From Toxotes chatareus (Eukaryota; Chordata; Actinopteri; Toxotidae), in the NCBI GenBank assembly GCA_016801885.1, contig CM028891.1, positions 14,553,517-14,617,516 on the forward strand: a stretch of 64,000 nucleotides of DNA. Direction: 5' to 3'. Below the pieces are notes generated by a model. That model saw nothing but the letters and a program-made list of their open reading frames with translations. It had not been told where the DNA came from and searched no databases. Position numbers and translations under genes: made by a program. Of the stretch, positions 1 to 10,449 are shown one piece after another (positions within the stretch are counted from its first letter, which is position 1; the number at the start of each line of letters is the position of its first letter).

Positions 1-1131
1 ACTCTACCTAATAGCTAATGGGACTCTCTTTACTACTGTAAACACTGGCTGTTGAGAAAGATGTAACACTTTTTTTTTTTTAATTTAAACCGTCAGACAC
101 TCCAGAACTGTTCTGTTGTACTCATAAATTATTCGTGTGTTTTGTTGTTTAATGTGTGAACTTAAGAAACAAGGTCAGGGTCGGGTTGACTCATTAGAGC
201 TGTGGGGCCTTATTTACCTCCCATTTCCTCACTTCTCAGTGAGTGCAGTGTATGCATCCTATTCCTTGTGAGTACTCATCATTTACAGTGTGCACGGCTA
301 CATGGCTTTACTACAGTAGCTTCCTCCATTTTGGATTCTCAGTGCAAAGTTGAAAACCTCCCTGAGCGGATCCCCCGACTGCGTCGATTTATTTGCAATG
401 AATTTGATTTTTGCTGCGAAACTTTGCCGTCCGCTATCAAGACGCCAGACCTTGTCTTCGAATCGCTAACGAAGCTGAAGATGTAGCTAGTGATAGGTGT
501 GGAGCTCCAAGCAAAGTGTTAATGAAATAATACAGGTACGTACTCCAGGGTGTGTCAGTACACCGTTACGTCACTGTTGGGTGTGGTTACAGCTGTAACA
601 CAGCTCACTTCGGCCTGGTGTTAAGTTACTGTTTAGGCTTGAATTGTTGAACTGCTTTCTTACCCTTGTCACGTCACTGTATGCACTTGAGTTGCGTGTA
701 CTACCAAGCAGATTTGCAGTTTATCAAGTAAGCACACGGTGATTCCAGCAGTGAGGTGTGGGGGCCCCGGGGGGAAGCTGCTGGCTTTGCCCGGTCAGTC
801 ATCTCAGGCTGGAATAAAACAAGCTTTTGGGTGATTTTAATGTTTGGAGATGGAATTACTTTTAACTGGATATGTAAATTTACATCAGGAGCACAGTGAG
901 ATAGTAGAGATCATGTTCTTGCAGTGGTTAAAGTAAGCAAACTTAAATTTCTTCAGCAAAATACTGAATTGTGAAAGAAGCTCGTATTTTGTTCTCACCT
1001 CTGTCATTTCTTGCTGTCTCGTTTTCCCATTATTTCTTTATTTTTCTCTTCTCTTTCAAACTTTTGTCACCATCCCCCCCCCCTCCTTTTTGTCTTCCTT
1101 TCATCTTTTGTTGTCTCCTTTCCAACATCAG
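1..1131 (+). other. TMX3: TMX3 intron (3' part) before the last coding exon
   Basis: This is the stretch upstream of the TMX3 terminal exon, read as intron because the coding frame is entered through a splice acceptor at 1129-1131 (CAG) after a long pyrimidine-rich tract from about 1015 to 1125, including a run of ten C at 1074-1083. I looked for the preceding TMX3 exon, which should encode the end of the lumenal region, and did not find it, so the intron probably starts before the window. Open frames here, such as 202-486, match no TMX3 sequence I know. A CpG-containing block at about 345-480 differs in texture from its surroundings but is unidentified. Confidence 0.7.
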
Positions 1132-1401
1132 TCAGTGTTTCGCAGCTCTCCACTGCTGGGCTGCTTCCTGTTTGGCCTACCGCTGGGTGTAATTAGCCTG
1201 ATGTGCTATGGCATCTGCACAGCTGAGTCGGATGACGGTTCGGATGACATAGACGCGCTCAAGAGGGAGGGCCTGACTGATGAAGAGGAGGAAGAAGAGG
1301 AGGAGAGGCAACGCGCCGCTGAGCTTGAGGGCCCAGATGAAGGGGAGAACGAGGAAGAGGATGTCGGAGAGAAGGATCCCGAGGAGAAGAAAACAGATTA
1401 A
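1132..1401 (+). CDS. TMX3: Thioredoxin-related transmembrane protein 3, last coding exon (partial gene)
   Basis: TMX3 is a protein disulfide isomerase family member of the ER membrane. It has a lumenal thioredoxin-like CXXC domain, one transmembrane helix and a short cytosolic tail. Only the last exon is present, 89 codons ending in TAA at 1399-1401. Residues 7-29 of the exon form a hydrophobic helix containing GCFLFGLPLGVIS, which I recognise as the conserved TMX3 membrane segment (human differs by only a few residues, from memory). Then comes an Asp/Glu-rich tail with a run of eight Glu. The protein ends EEKKTD, with Lys at -4 and -3, the dilysine KKXX ER-retrieval signal; human TMX3 ends KKKD. 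The start is set by the CAG acceptor at 1129-1131; an alternative AG at 1134-1135 would remove the conserved Ser-Val. The catalytic domain lies upstream of the window. The acidic tail aligns poorly with mammals, as expected for low-complexity sequence. Other TMX proteins and calnexin fit less well. A teleost paralogue (tmx3a or tmx3b) cannot be chosen from this exon. Confidence 0.88.
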   Translation, partial: SVFRSSPLLGCFLFGLPLGVISLMCYGICTAESDDGSDDIDALKREGLTDEEEEEEEERQRAAELEGPDEGENEEEDVGEKDPEEKKTD

Positions 1402-1880
1402 CACAGGGGCTCCCGCCACATAGAGGATGATAGGCCTAGTCAAATGCAGTGAAATGAAACTCAGAGACATATCAATGTATTACTGTTCAGCTTCTTTGTT
1501 TTTCATCTCACTTCCCAATGAAACCCCTCTAGCGCAGACTGTTCTCCTATCTTTGAGTTCTGCGTGTCAGTGTGTAAGGTCAGATGCTCGGTGAGGCCAT
1601 TGAATCATGTTTAAAGCTAACAGCCTTTTTAATGACGGAGCGTAAACACATGATAACAAAGTGCTTCACAGAGCAATGAACTATCAAAAGATCATAACAA
1701 ATAAAACACAGGATAGAAGCAGTAAAACGGACATAGGATCAAAACATTAGGGCACATTAAATATAAAGTAAAATCATAAAGAAACGGCAGAAGCTAAAGG
1801 CAGACAGTTGCTTGTGAACATAAAAATGCCTGTCTGAGCCAGTGTGTTTTGAGAAGGGACTTGAAGGTTGACACTGAAGT
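1402..1880 (+). other. TMX3: Proximal 3' UTR of TMX3, end unresolved
   Basis: This sequence directly follows the TMX3 stop codon and must begin as 3' UTR. An AATAAA hexamer lies at 1700-1705, but it sits inside what looks like an interspersed repeat, so it may not be the real signal. Another AATAAA at 4666-4671 is followed by a U-rich stretch (4680-4695), a better downstream element; using it would give a 3' UTR of about 3.3 kb that contains the foldback repeat at 3408-4009. The sequence alone does not settle which is used. Confidence 0.4.
1600..1870. repeat. Probable interspersed fish repeat fragment
   Basis: An A-rich segment reads in order AAAGTGCTTCACAGAGCAATGA, several AATAAAAC and ATAAAG words, AAAATGCCTGTCTGAGC, and then GTTTTGAGAAGGGACTTGAAG. 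This word order resembles a repeat I have seen dispersed through teleost genomes, where a cttta-type end leads into a 'tttgagaagggattt' segment. No second copy was seen in the window, so the call rests on memory of the family and not on an internal comparison. Boundaries are approximate. Confidence 0.35.
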
Positions 1881-3407
1881 GGTGAGCCAGAGTCGAAGGG
1901 AAGAAGGGATGGCTGTTAACCAAACATACCACTTATTTATTATAATTCAACCAACCACTGGTCTAGTCCATGTGATGTGTGACCCTTTCTCTGACATTGT
2001 TAGATCATTCACTCCATTGCCCTTATTATATCTTCTTTTTAATGCCATGTCCCAGTCTCTCCTGTTGTTTTTTTATAGTCTAGTTTGCTATATTATCCTT
2101 CAGCAGTAAAAACAGATAAATCTGGCCTTCAAATTGAATAGAACATAAAAACACTGCAACATTTTGTATGCCTCTACCCCCTAACCCAAACTGTAGGCTT
2201 GTCATGTATAGTGATTGATATGTGTAGAAAGCATTGGAAATGCCCGAGAGGGAAAATCTGCCATAAATGATTTGTGCTTTTTTTCTAATGTCTCTTACTG
2301 CCTGAAAACATTTCTTCTTCTTTTTGTAGGGATGCAAAGTGCAGAGACAGTCATGCATTTCAGCTTATTTCTCATGCCCGCCACCTGTTAGTGTCCATTT
2401 ATGTAGACAGTTGATGAACAAAGCTAGAATGGTAATTGGTATCAGTATGTCTGATACCAGAAATATGGCAAATGCACATTTTTTTTTAACCCATTTCAAC
2501 CCAACATAACCAACCTGCTAAAAATTCTTAGTATAACTGGGTTATATACCTATATAGCAGACTCCTATAACATGCATCAGTGGCTCCCGTGGCTCTTAAC
2601 AACTCATATTCCTCAGATAGACTGGCTCTGTCTGTTTCCATATTTCAATCTCTCCTCCATCACTGGTTTTTTGTTGAATTTAGTTGGCAGGTTGAAGTTT
2701 ACATCCTGATGCACTGAGACATACACTAAGCGTATAAAATATTAGGACTTTCTTCCTTCTACTGAGATTTGCCCTTTTTTTGTTACAGTCCACAATTGTC
2801 AGTTGGCTAAAGGCTTAGAAATCTTTTCCTGTCCTATTCTCATACCCTTGTGACTAAAGTGTATGTAATAGCTGAAATCAAGTAAGGGTTATTTCTTTCT
2901 CCTGAATTCACCAGGGCGCCTGTTACATGAAAAAAGCGTTCCTAATATTGAGTCGGCACCGAGTCTGATGCCATTTTTATGAAAAATGCACAGTAGAGTG
3001 CATCTTGTTGGATTTGGGATCCAGTGGTGCCGCAGTGGCAGCAATGGCAAGTTAAAGCACCTGGTAACATGTTTCATCATCTTTAGTGTCTGCTGTATAA
3101 AATTAAACATTTGTGAGTAAAGGAGAAAAAAAAAAATAACACAACACTCAAAAACTCAGGGTGTGATTTTCAGTTTGATTCACACATTTACATCCTCAGC
3201 AACAAAAGCCAGTTTCCAAACAGCTGTAGTCAGATTTGACTCTTGATTGGTGCATGGAAATACCTGACATCTCTTTTTTATTTTTTCTAATACAGTCCCG
3301 CCCATTTTAAACCAGTGAGAAGAGCACAGTCAAACCACAAACACTATAAAAATCAATCAATAACCATTGTGGTTCCACATTTGGACCCTGTCGCTCAAAC
3401 TAAGAAG
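1881..3407. other. Noncoding stretch, possibly distal TMX3 3' UTR
   Basis: No gene or recognisable repeat is visible. The sequence is unique-looking and AT-rich, with short T runs (for example 2478-2488) and an A run near 3124-3136. It lies between the proximal UTR and a foldback element and could be transcribed as part of a long TMX3 3' UTR if polyadenylation is at about 4.7 kb. Confidence 0.5.
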
Positions 3408-4009
3408 TTAAGCAGTAGTTAAAACATTCTGGGAAATACACTTATCCACTGTCTTGCTGAGAATTAGATATTTGCTGTCATGTCTGTGCAGCAAATAAGA
3501 ATCCAGTGCCAGCAGCCAATTTGCTTTGCTTAGCATAAAGACTGGAAACAGGAGAAAGGAGCTGCCTTGCCCCTGTGACGGGTAACAAAATCAGCCCCTA
3601 AACCTGTTTTAAAGCTCTAATTAACATGTTCAATCTCTTTTATTTAATCCGCTCCAAAGCTGTAGTGTCCACAAGACTCCAGGAAGTTTCTGCGCATGGC
3701 AAATAAATAGTTGGGCATAAAAGCCCTGTAAAATCACAACATTATTTTTCTTTGCTAGTTTTTTTTGTACAGATTAAACAAACAAGATATAACATGTTAA
3801 TTAGTGTTAATGTAGGTGTATTTTTGAACTTTGAACAGAGCCAGGCCAGATTTTTCCCCATGTTTCCAGTGTTTATGCTTATTAAGTTAACTGTCTGCTG
3901 GCTTCAGTTTCATATTTATTGTACAAACATGAGAGTGGCATCGATCTCCTAATGTGACTCAGCAAGAAAGCCAAACGGTAATTCCATGAATGTTGAACTA
4001 TTCCTTTAA
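3408..4009. mobile_element. Foldback-type nonautonomous element with TTAA ends
   Basis: The left arm (about 3408-3665) and right arm (about 3755-4009) are imperfect inverted repeats of about 250 bp around a central spacer of about 90 bp. Paired landmarks include CTTGCTGAGAATTAGAT on the left against the complement of CTCAGCAAGAAAG on the right, AGCATAAAGACTGGAAAC against the complement of GTTTCCAGTGTTTATGCTT, and CTAATTAACATGTT against AACATGTTAATTAG. TTAA lies at both extremities (3408-3411 and 4006-4009). It has no open frame worth noting. I recognise it as a very common percomorph repeat; the class is not certain, but TTAA ends fit piggyBac-like mobilisation. The arms have diverged from each other, so the insertion is old. 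Confidence 0.8.
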
Positions 4010-5199
4010 AGATGTAGCAAAGGCGTTTATTTTTTGCTCTGTATTGGTTTTAGTCATTCAAAACATTCGCACATATTTAATGTACAGAGCTCCAAAGGAA
4101 GTTTAAGTTTGAATTGAGTAAAAGTAAAAGAGTTCTCTCAAGGAAACTATCAAGTTCATTCTTGACCTCGGGAGCAGTAGTTTAACAGAGTATTCTTAAC
4201 TCAAGGTCCACGTCTTAGCTTCTTTTTTTTCCCCCCGGTGCTTTCAACATCTCGAGTAACAGAAGACTGATCAAACTGCGAAGCGGACCTTGAATTAAGA
4301 TATTTTCAAAGGGCAATGAATGTTTTGATTTGTTTATCCTGTTATTGAGTAAAGCTAATCCCTGATCCTTACCCCTGTTCTGTAACCTTTTTAAGAAGTG
4401 TAGCTGAGTAATGAGGTGGCTTTAGGTTTTGTTTTTGCAGCTCAGTTTATCTTATAACTTGATTGACTTAGGCACCTCAACCTAAGCACACCTGTTGTTT
4501 TTAAGATACAGAGCTCATCTGTATTATTACTGTGAAACTGCACTAAAGGAAACCATGCCCTCGTCTTGCCTTCTGGTCTTTGTAGTTGCCTACCATTCTC
4601 TGCCAAACTTCCTCTTTGGGTTTGAATTGAGAGTGTCACACTTTATTACAAGTTTGGAAGATTGAAATAAAGATTGTCCTCTTTTTTTCTTGTTGACTGC
4701 TATCTTTTGTCACGTCTAATGTAGGCCACATTTCCCTTTCTGTTTTTTTCATCTCTTTTAAATGATCTGCCTTTTTTCCCGTTTTTCAATTTCTCCATCT
4801 ATCTCCAATTATCGCTTGCATAAATGTGCTTTTCTTTTCCACCACTGTAATTTTAGGTAGAGGTGTCTCCTCAATTATGGCAGATATCGTCAGATTTTTG
4901 GAGATCTAGGTTTAACCGTGGCTGATTGCTTTACTTGATGTGAAACTCATTTATTTCCTCTCTTTAGGGAATGACAGCGCTCACAAGTCAAACTCGGAAG
5001 TGTGACTTTACATAATGAAGACACACAACGTCACAGCACACTTCCTGAAGCCTGACCCTAACACAGTTTGAGAGATGGAAAAAAAAATAGCTGTCGGGAA
5101 GTTTGATTGGTTGTTTTCAGGTTTGATAAAGGAGGAGATGTTCATTTTCCATTGGATGTCATTTTGGGGATAAATTGCCACAAAGGGGGAGATAATATA
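4010..5199. other. Noncoding stretch, nothing definite
   Basis: Unique AT-rich sequence with T-rich patches (4220-4235, 4680-4830). It contains a candidate polyadenylation hexamer AATAAA at 4666-4671 followed by a U-rich run, the only hint of function seen. No open frame with protein-like features was found on either strand. Confidence 0.5.
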
Positions 5200-5430
5200 T
5201 TACTACATCAGAATCAGTATCATTGAGTGGTGCTGATGCAAAAAGCAATTCATCGCTCAATTACCTCGCTATGTATTCTGAGAATGAGTTTCATCGCGTG
5301 GCAAATGAAGGAGGCCTGCTGTCTCTTTTCTTTCAGAGAACCAACAATCTTGTGCACCAGACAAAGGCAATTACACTTTGCTGCTGGTTCTGAAGACAGT
5401 AATCTCATCTCTGACTCACATGGGAGGTGT
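5200..5430. promoter_or_regulatory. Candidate conserved noncoding element
   Basis: A compact non-repetitive block, less AT-rich than its flanks and free of low-complexity runs, with words such as GCTCAATTACCTCGC and AAAGGCAATTACAC that contain homeodomain-type AATTA cores. Short open frames cross it but show no protein family signal. The call rests on texture only; conservation in other fishes would be needed to support it. Confidence 0.25.
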
Positions 5431-5839
5431 TAAATGGTTTAGGGTTGCGTGTAGGGTCAAGGTAAAGAGCAAGATGGTTGTTTCAGTTAATGCTTTGAAC
5501 TTGTGTTTCAGGAGTGTTCAGAGCTCATTTTGTATCACTTGGCAAGATCAGAAATGGCTGATTAGTTTTCCAGATCTGGTTAGAAATGCAGTGTTTTCTG
5601 GTGTTTTTCTGGTGTTTCTCTTTTTTTTTGGATTCTGATAGATGGCTGCAGCTGCTTGAGTTAATTTGTTGACAACTCATTACCTAATTACACAATTTGT
5701 TGAAACATTTACCCTTTAAAGATATCACATCCTATCAGTAAATGGCTCTTTTGTATTTTTTTGTATTTGTTTCCATCATTTCCAGTTAGATCATTTCTCA
5801 TAGCCCTGTCTGACTATTTTTGGTGCTGTGACTTCACAT

Positions 5840-6740
5840 CAACAGTTCAACTGGGTTTAATAGCCGCTTGTCAACTTGTCAGTCGATAGATGGTGCTTGT
5901 TGCCGTTGTTTTCCTCTGAACGGCCTGACATTTTGGAAAGCTTTTCTTCAGGGCTGTGTGAAAATGACTTTGTGCGAAGATGTCTGCTGCCCATGAAAGC
6001 TGTTACAACTTCTCCTGCATCAAAAATCATCAAAAGCACACACACAGCACGCTCACATGCTCCTGTAGAGAATAGTAACTGCCAGTGGAAAAGAAGATAC
6101 AGCAACTCATTCAAGTAAAAAAATACCCATTTCTGAAAAATGACAAATACTATAGTACATAGTAAAACTTAGTTATTGTAAAAGTGGAAAAAACTTTTTG
6201 CTGCATTTCACTAACTTTTCAGTGTTTCAAGCTGTTTAAAATTATTTCTCCACATGTGGAGAAATCCAAAGCTAAGCTGTGACTGGACAGTTGGTGGAGA
6301 GGTTTTTCAAACAGTCAATTACAAATCATAAAACAATTGCAGCTCAGGCACCTCATCCACAGTCCGTATCTTGGATTGTGACAAATCTTTATTTATAGCT
6401 GAAGTTTGCAAATGATGCACAGCTCTGTTGAGAATAACAAGTCCATGGCCCATATTATCCCTGTCACCTCTAAGTGCACTGTAAGCATTTCCCGGTGGAG
6501 TGTTTCTGCTTATCACCGCCAAGGAGCCGCTGCCACACAGCAGCTGACAAATGATGTTGCCTAGGTCGTGATCATTTACTGAAGGGACCTGTCCCCTCAG
6601 GGTGGTCAGGGTGACTTACAGTACCTGAGACACAACCGTTTCTTTAGGAGATGCAATGTGCATGAGTGCAGCCGCTGATGCCGTCACTCCCACGGTTGCC
6701 ACGGGCGATTTCCAGCCTCCAACCTGATTATCCAAAGAGC
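5840..6740. promoter_or_regulatory. Candidate regulatory region (two blocks)
   Basis: Two unique, balanced-composition blocks (about 5840-6070 and 6370-6740) are separated by ordinary AT-rich sequence. The first includes GCATCAAAAATCATCAAAAG; the second includes TTTATTTATAGC and TGATCATTTACTG, with few repeats. Open frames on both strands overlap with no conserved domain, which argues against coding. Function is inferred from sequence character alone. Confidence 0.22.
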
Positions 6741-7297
6741 ATAAAAATCAGCTTTCACAGTTAAGGAACACAACAGGTTCATCAACACACGGATGAGTGT
6801 TTGCAGTTTGTGTATACAGTATATGTGTGTGTGTCACAGCTTTTGTAGATTGTGTTTAATCTGATCCTGTCACACAGATGTTCAGGATCGTTACGTGACT
6901 CGCCTGCTGGGTCCGGAGCTTACTTCCAAGCCCCCTCACAGTGACTTTTAATGATGGTACAGTCACAACACTTAAATGCACACTTACATATGAACACTGA
7001 TGTGCACACACACTGTTAATGCGAGCACTTTTTCCAGCTCAGGCAGCAAACAGCGGAGTTGGAAGGGCTTGTGGGAACCGTCTCTGAATCTCTTTAACCC
7101 TTAAAAACCGGATATCTCAGGCAGTACTACTGGGGCATGAGCTAAGTGCTATATTCTGTGAAGAAAGTGGGATTTATTTAAGTTAAGAGCTTTTGCCCTG
7201 TAATCCTTTCAGGGGCCTGTCTAAAACATTTTGGGTGGGGCTACAAACTCAGAGGAGAGGGCTGTCTGTTTACATAGAGTACATCATACATCATACA

Positions 7298-7300
<3 letters not shown>

Positions 7301-7372
<72 letters not shown>
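7301..7372. repeat. (AT)36 microsatellite
   Basis: Thirty-six uninterrupted AT dinucleotides. The open frames across it, on both strands, encode only alternating Tyr-Ile and are artefacts. A perfect tract of this length is likely polymorphic and can fold into a cruciform. Confidence 0.98.
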
Positions 7373-7375
<3 letters not shown>

Positions 7376-7810
7376 TCTATTTGTGAAAACCTCATAGAAA
7401 AACAATGTTTTAAATCGTTTCCATAGTTCTGGAGCACAAACTGCAAAATTTCTACACTGGTTTGTTGTGGAGGCAAACAAACCCTTATTTTGTTTATTTA
7501 TATTTTTTTACTTAACTTGAAACTGGATCGATTTATTTTCTTGTAGAGATCTTAAATTCACTGCTGTGAGTGCTGAGTCCTGTTAAAATACCTGTAGCTG
7601 AATGTTTGTATTTGACTTATGTTTTAGGTTTAATGATAGATTTAATAGGTTTGGAGACACAGTGTTGTTTAATATTATTTATTGCTCATTTTATGTCTAT
7701 TATCCTTTTGTCTTTTACAGCAACTTCAGTGTTGTATGTGTCTGTGTTAGTGCAGTGATTTCCTTAAGTAAAGCAAACTTGTCTTTTCACTTAACTTTTT
7801 GTGTGGAATC

Positions 7811-8035
7811 AGCAAACAAGATATAATGTGTGAGTTAGTGAGCTTTAGAGATGCTGGTAGGTGGATTTTACTACCTTCAGGAAGAACCAGGCTAGCTGTT
7901 TCCCTCTGTTTCCAGTCTGTATGCTAAGACAAGCTAGGCTAAGTGTTTCTCTACCCTAGAGACTCTAGCTTCACATTTAATTGACAGATATGAGAGCAAG
8001 AAAGCAAATAATTATATTTTCCAAAATGTCAGACG
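7811..8035 (+). mobile_element. Partial copy of the foldback element (right arm)
   Basis: The segment runs AACAAGATATAATGTGTGAG, GAGCTTTAGAGATGCTGGTA, GAACCAGGCTAGCTGTTTCC, TTTCCAGTCTGTATGCTAAG, GAGAGCAAGAAAGC and CCAAAATGTC, the same order as the right arm of the element at 3408-4009 but from a different, less diverged copy. No matching inverted left arm was found upstream, so it is truncated or has lost that arm. Confidence 0.65.
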
Positions 8036-8689
8036 ATTCATCTGACAACTGTTATCGTTCCACTAAAGGCTGAAAGAATGAATATAGTGGCTGCACATAC
8101 GGCAGACTCATGATTTACCGCAAAATTAGTATGATTAGTAAAAAAATCAGATGACAGGCATCATTTGTGTTAACTTGACCATCTGTTGTGTAGCGCACTG
8201 ACTCGAACCTAACAGAAGGTGTGTTTGACTGCACAAAACTTTACAACAACCATCAAAGAACCTAACAATTACTTCAACTTTAAAAAAAAAAAAAAAAAAA
8301 AAGCAGGAGAATGTTACTGTGCCAAGAACAACAAAGACTTTTATTTTGAGTAGGCATAACTGCGGGATTACAGATTCCTAAGAGGGACAATCCCACCCTT
8401 GCCCCCACCCGTCGCTGCACACACCACTGATTCCCACCACCCACAAATAATGCATTTAAAATTTGCCAGATGCCTTTGAGAGTTTGTGTGAACAATGACA
8501 AGTCAAGAAGAGACGACTGCTCCTGATGCGCTCTTTTTTGGAACAGCAGTGCAAAGTGCTGTTAGTGGTCATTACTGAGCCCACTTTAGCATCCAACACC
8601 ACGGAGGAATAACAACACAGTGCCCGCGGAGAGTAATAACATCTTAGTGCTCCTGTGGTCACATTTGGCTCAGGCCAGTGGTTAACTTT
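8036..8689. other. Noncoding stretch with a poly(A) run
   Basis: Unique sequence with no gene, apart from 21 A at 8282-8302. A GGTTCGAGTC word on the minus strand near 8205 resembles a tRNA B box but has no paired T stem. Confidence 0.5.
8282..8302. repeat. Poly(A) run
   Basis: Twenty-one consecutive A. It could be a retroposon tail, but no retroposon body or target duplication was recognised beside it. Confidence 0.95.
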
Positions 8690-9010
8690 GCAATCTAATA
8701 GGAAATGTTTTCTTTTCAGCTCCCTCTGATAGCTTTTTAATTGCTTTTGGTGACACTGTCACCTCTCTCCCTCAACAGCCTGGAGACCATGTTGTGTTTG
8801 CTACGACAAGGGAGCCCTGTAATGTAATCATGAAATAATCATAATTAGGAAAACATAATTGTGAGCAGTTATTTGGTTTAAAATGACCCAGAGGTGCAAA
8901 CTAATCTCTTAAAATACATTCTCGTTAATAGTAGATGGCTTAGGAACACATTTAAAAACGAGCATTAATCAGGATTGAGGACTATTACAGTTTGTAAGGA
9001 CCACAACAAC
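8690..9010. promoter_or_regulatory. Candidate conserved noncoding element
   Basis: A unique block with a cluster of AAT and TAAT words, including ATCATAATTAGGAAAACATAA and TCTCGTTAATAG, which are homeodomain-type cores, in sequence free of simple repeats. This density is typical of vertebrate developmental enhancers but is also easy to get in AT-rich DNA. The call is tentative. Confidence 0.25.
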
Positions 9011-10424
9011 CAAATGTAACAGACTCCTCTGGGCTTTCTGTTAACGCTTCTGATAGAAACCTTCTGGGCTGTAATAATGCACAGGGCTTTTACCTGGTTG
9101 TTGCACTGAATTATTGTTATTGCATTTGGCTGAAAAGTGCCTTTAATATTGCCCGCTGTTGGTAAAATATTAGAGGGATAAATGGAAAAACACTAAGTAG
9201 CTTAAAATGATCAGTTGCAAATGCATGAGTGTAATGGTCACATGTGCAAGTGGCTATGTGACATGGATACACATATCTAACATGAGAAGCCTTAGTGAAA
9301 TGAATTAGTACCGGGATTAATAGCATCAGATTCCTTTCATATTCAAAATGCAGCTAATACCTCATGTTGCTGACGTGCATTCACTTTTAATTGTTTTGAA
9401 ATTTTAATGAAAAGAGACAACTCTAAGACATTCACAGAGACAACTAAATGCCATTTTCCTGTTTTCAGCATCTGCTGTCTGTTTCCACTGCAAGACAGAC
9501 AGGGTCGGACAGAAGTTGCCAGTCAACAGAAAAGGAGTTTGTTCCAATTGGAGCGGTTGTCCTTTTTTGTGTTTAGTGTCAGGCCTAACAGATGTTCTAC
9601 GTTTTGTAATGTGAATCATGTCCTGGTCAGCGCTAATTAGCTGGGTTTTCACCCTGTTGCATTACCTCTTACCTGTAGTAGTGTCACCCAGGGGTGATTC
9701 ATTGACTACAGATAGAGTGATGCTAATGAACCACTTTATGAATTCTTTTTTTCCCCTATGAAGATGGCACAGAGCCGAGTGAAACGGCCACTTTTAAATT
9801 CTTTATACAGGGAGATCCCAGGTGATAGCTAAAGGAGCTTCATTTGTTCTGAACCCTGGCGAAGAGCTCATATATATTTTGTACAAAAACCCAACTTTTT
9901 CCAACTGTTGATACAGATATTGAATTATTTTATTATACTTATAATATATACGTGTCAAATCAGAGAGTGCATTTAAAAAACAGCCCTTGCAGGGCTTTAA
10001 AAACAAACAATTTAATATTATTAATTACTACTTTAATTTTTAATATGAGACACACCAGCTCATGGGAATCCAAATAAATATACAGTGGGCCTACTAAGCT
10101 TAAACAGGACAATCACCAACTCAGCAAACAAAAGTATAAACTCAAAACTGCACTTCCTTAAAACTTCCTCAAAACTGCTCCAGAACAAAGTGAATACCAG
10201 ATAAAAACAACCTCACAATGTCATTGTCAACCAGTGTTGCTTTTAAGGCAGTGACATGTGCTCTCTTTGGGGACGCGCGCAGCCTGGATTAGTGGTGCAG
10301 AAGTTGTCAACCATCCAGATAAATCTTCTCAGAGCTCCACGCTGCTTAGACCACCCAGGAGGATCTAGCCTGGAGGTTCGTCAAGGACAGCCAGAGGCAG
10401 ATTTGGAACTGGCCCTCGGCCCTG
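9011..10424. other. Noncoding stretch, nothing definite
   Basis: AT-rich unique sequence with no gene, RNA or recognised repeat. The small open frames here overlap one another on opposite strands and show no family resemblance. Confidence 0.5.
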
Positions 10425-10449
10425 TTTTTTTTTTTTTTTTTTTTTTTTT
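10425..10449. repeat. Poly(T) run
   Basis: Twenty-five consecutive T. It would be a poly(A) tail for something on the minus strand to its right, but no retroposon body was recognised. Confidence 0.95.

Noticed and set aside
202..486. Open frame upstream of the TMX3 exon considered as an earlier TMX3 exon
   Set aside because: Its sequence does not resemble the lumenal end of TMX3 and it has no consistent donor leading to the exon at 1132.
1132..1401. Identification of the exon as TMX1, TMX4 or calnexin
   Set aside because: Those also have an acidic tail after a membrane helix, but the helix sequence GCFLFGLPLGVIS and the terminal dilysine signal fit TMX3 specifically.
7193..7480. Open frames of Tyr-Ile repeats on both strands
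   Set aside because: Pure translation of the (AT)36 microsatellite.
8190..8225. tRNA B-box-like word GGTTCGAGTC on the minus strand
   Set aside because: Flanking bases do not form the T stem and no A box or acceptor stem is present.
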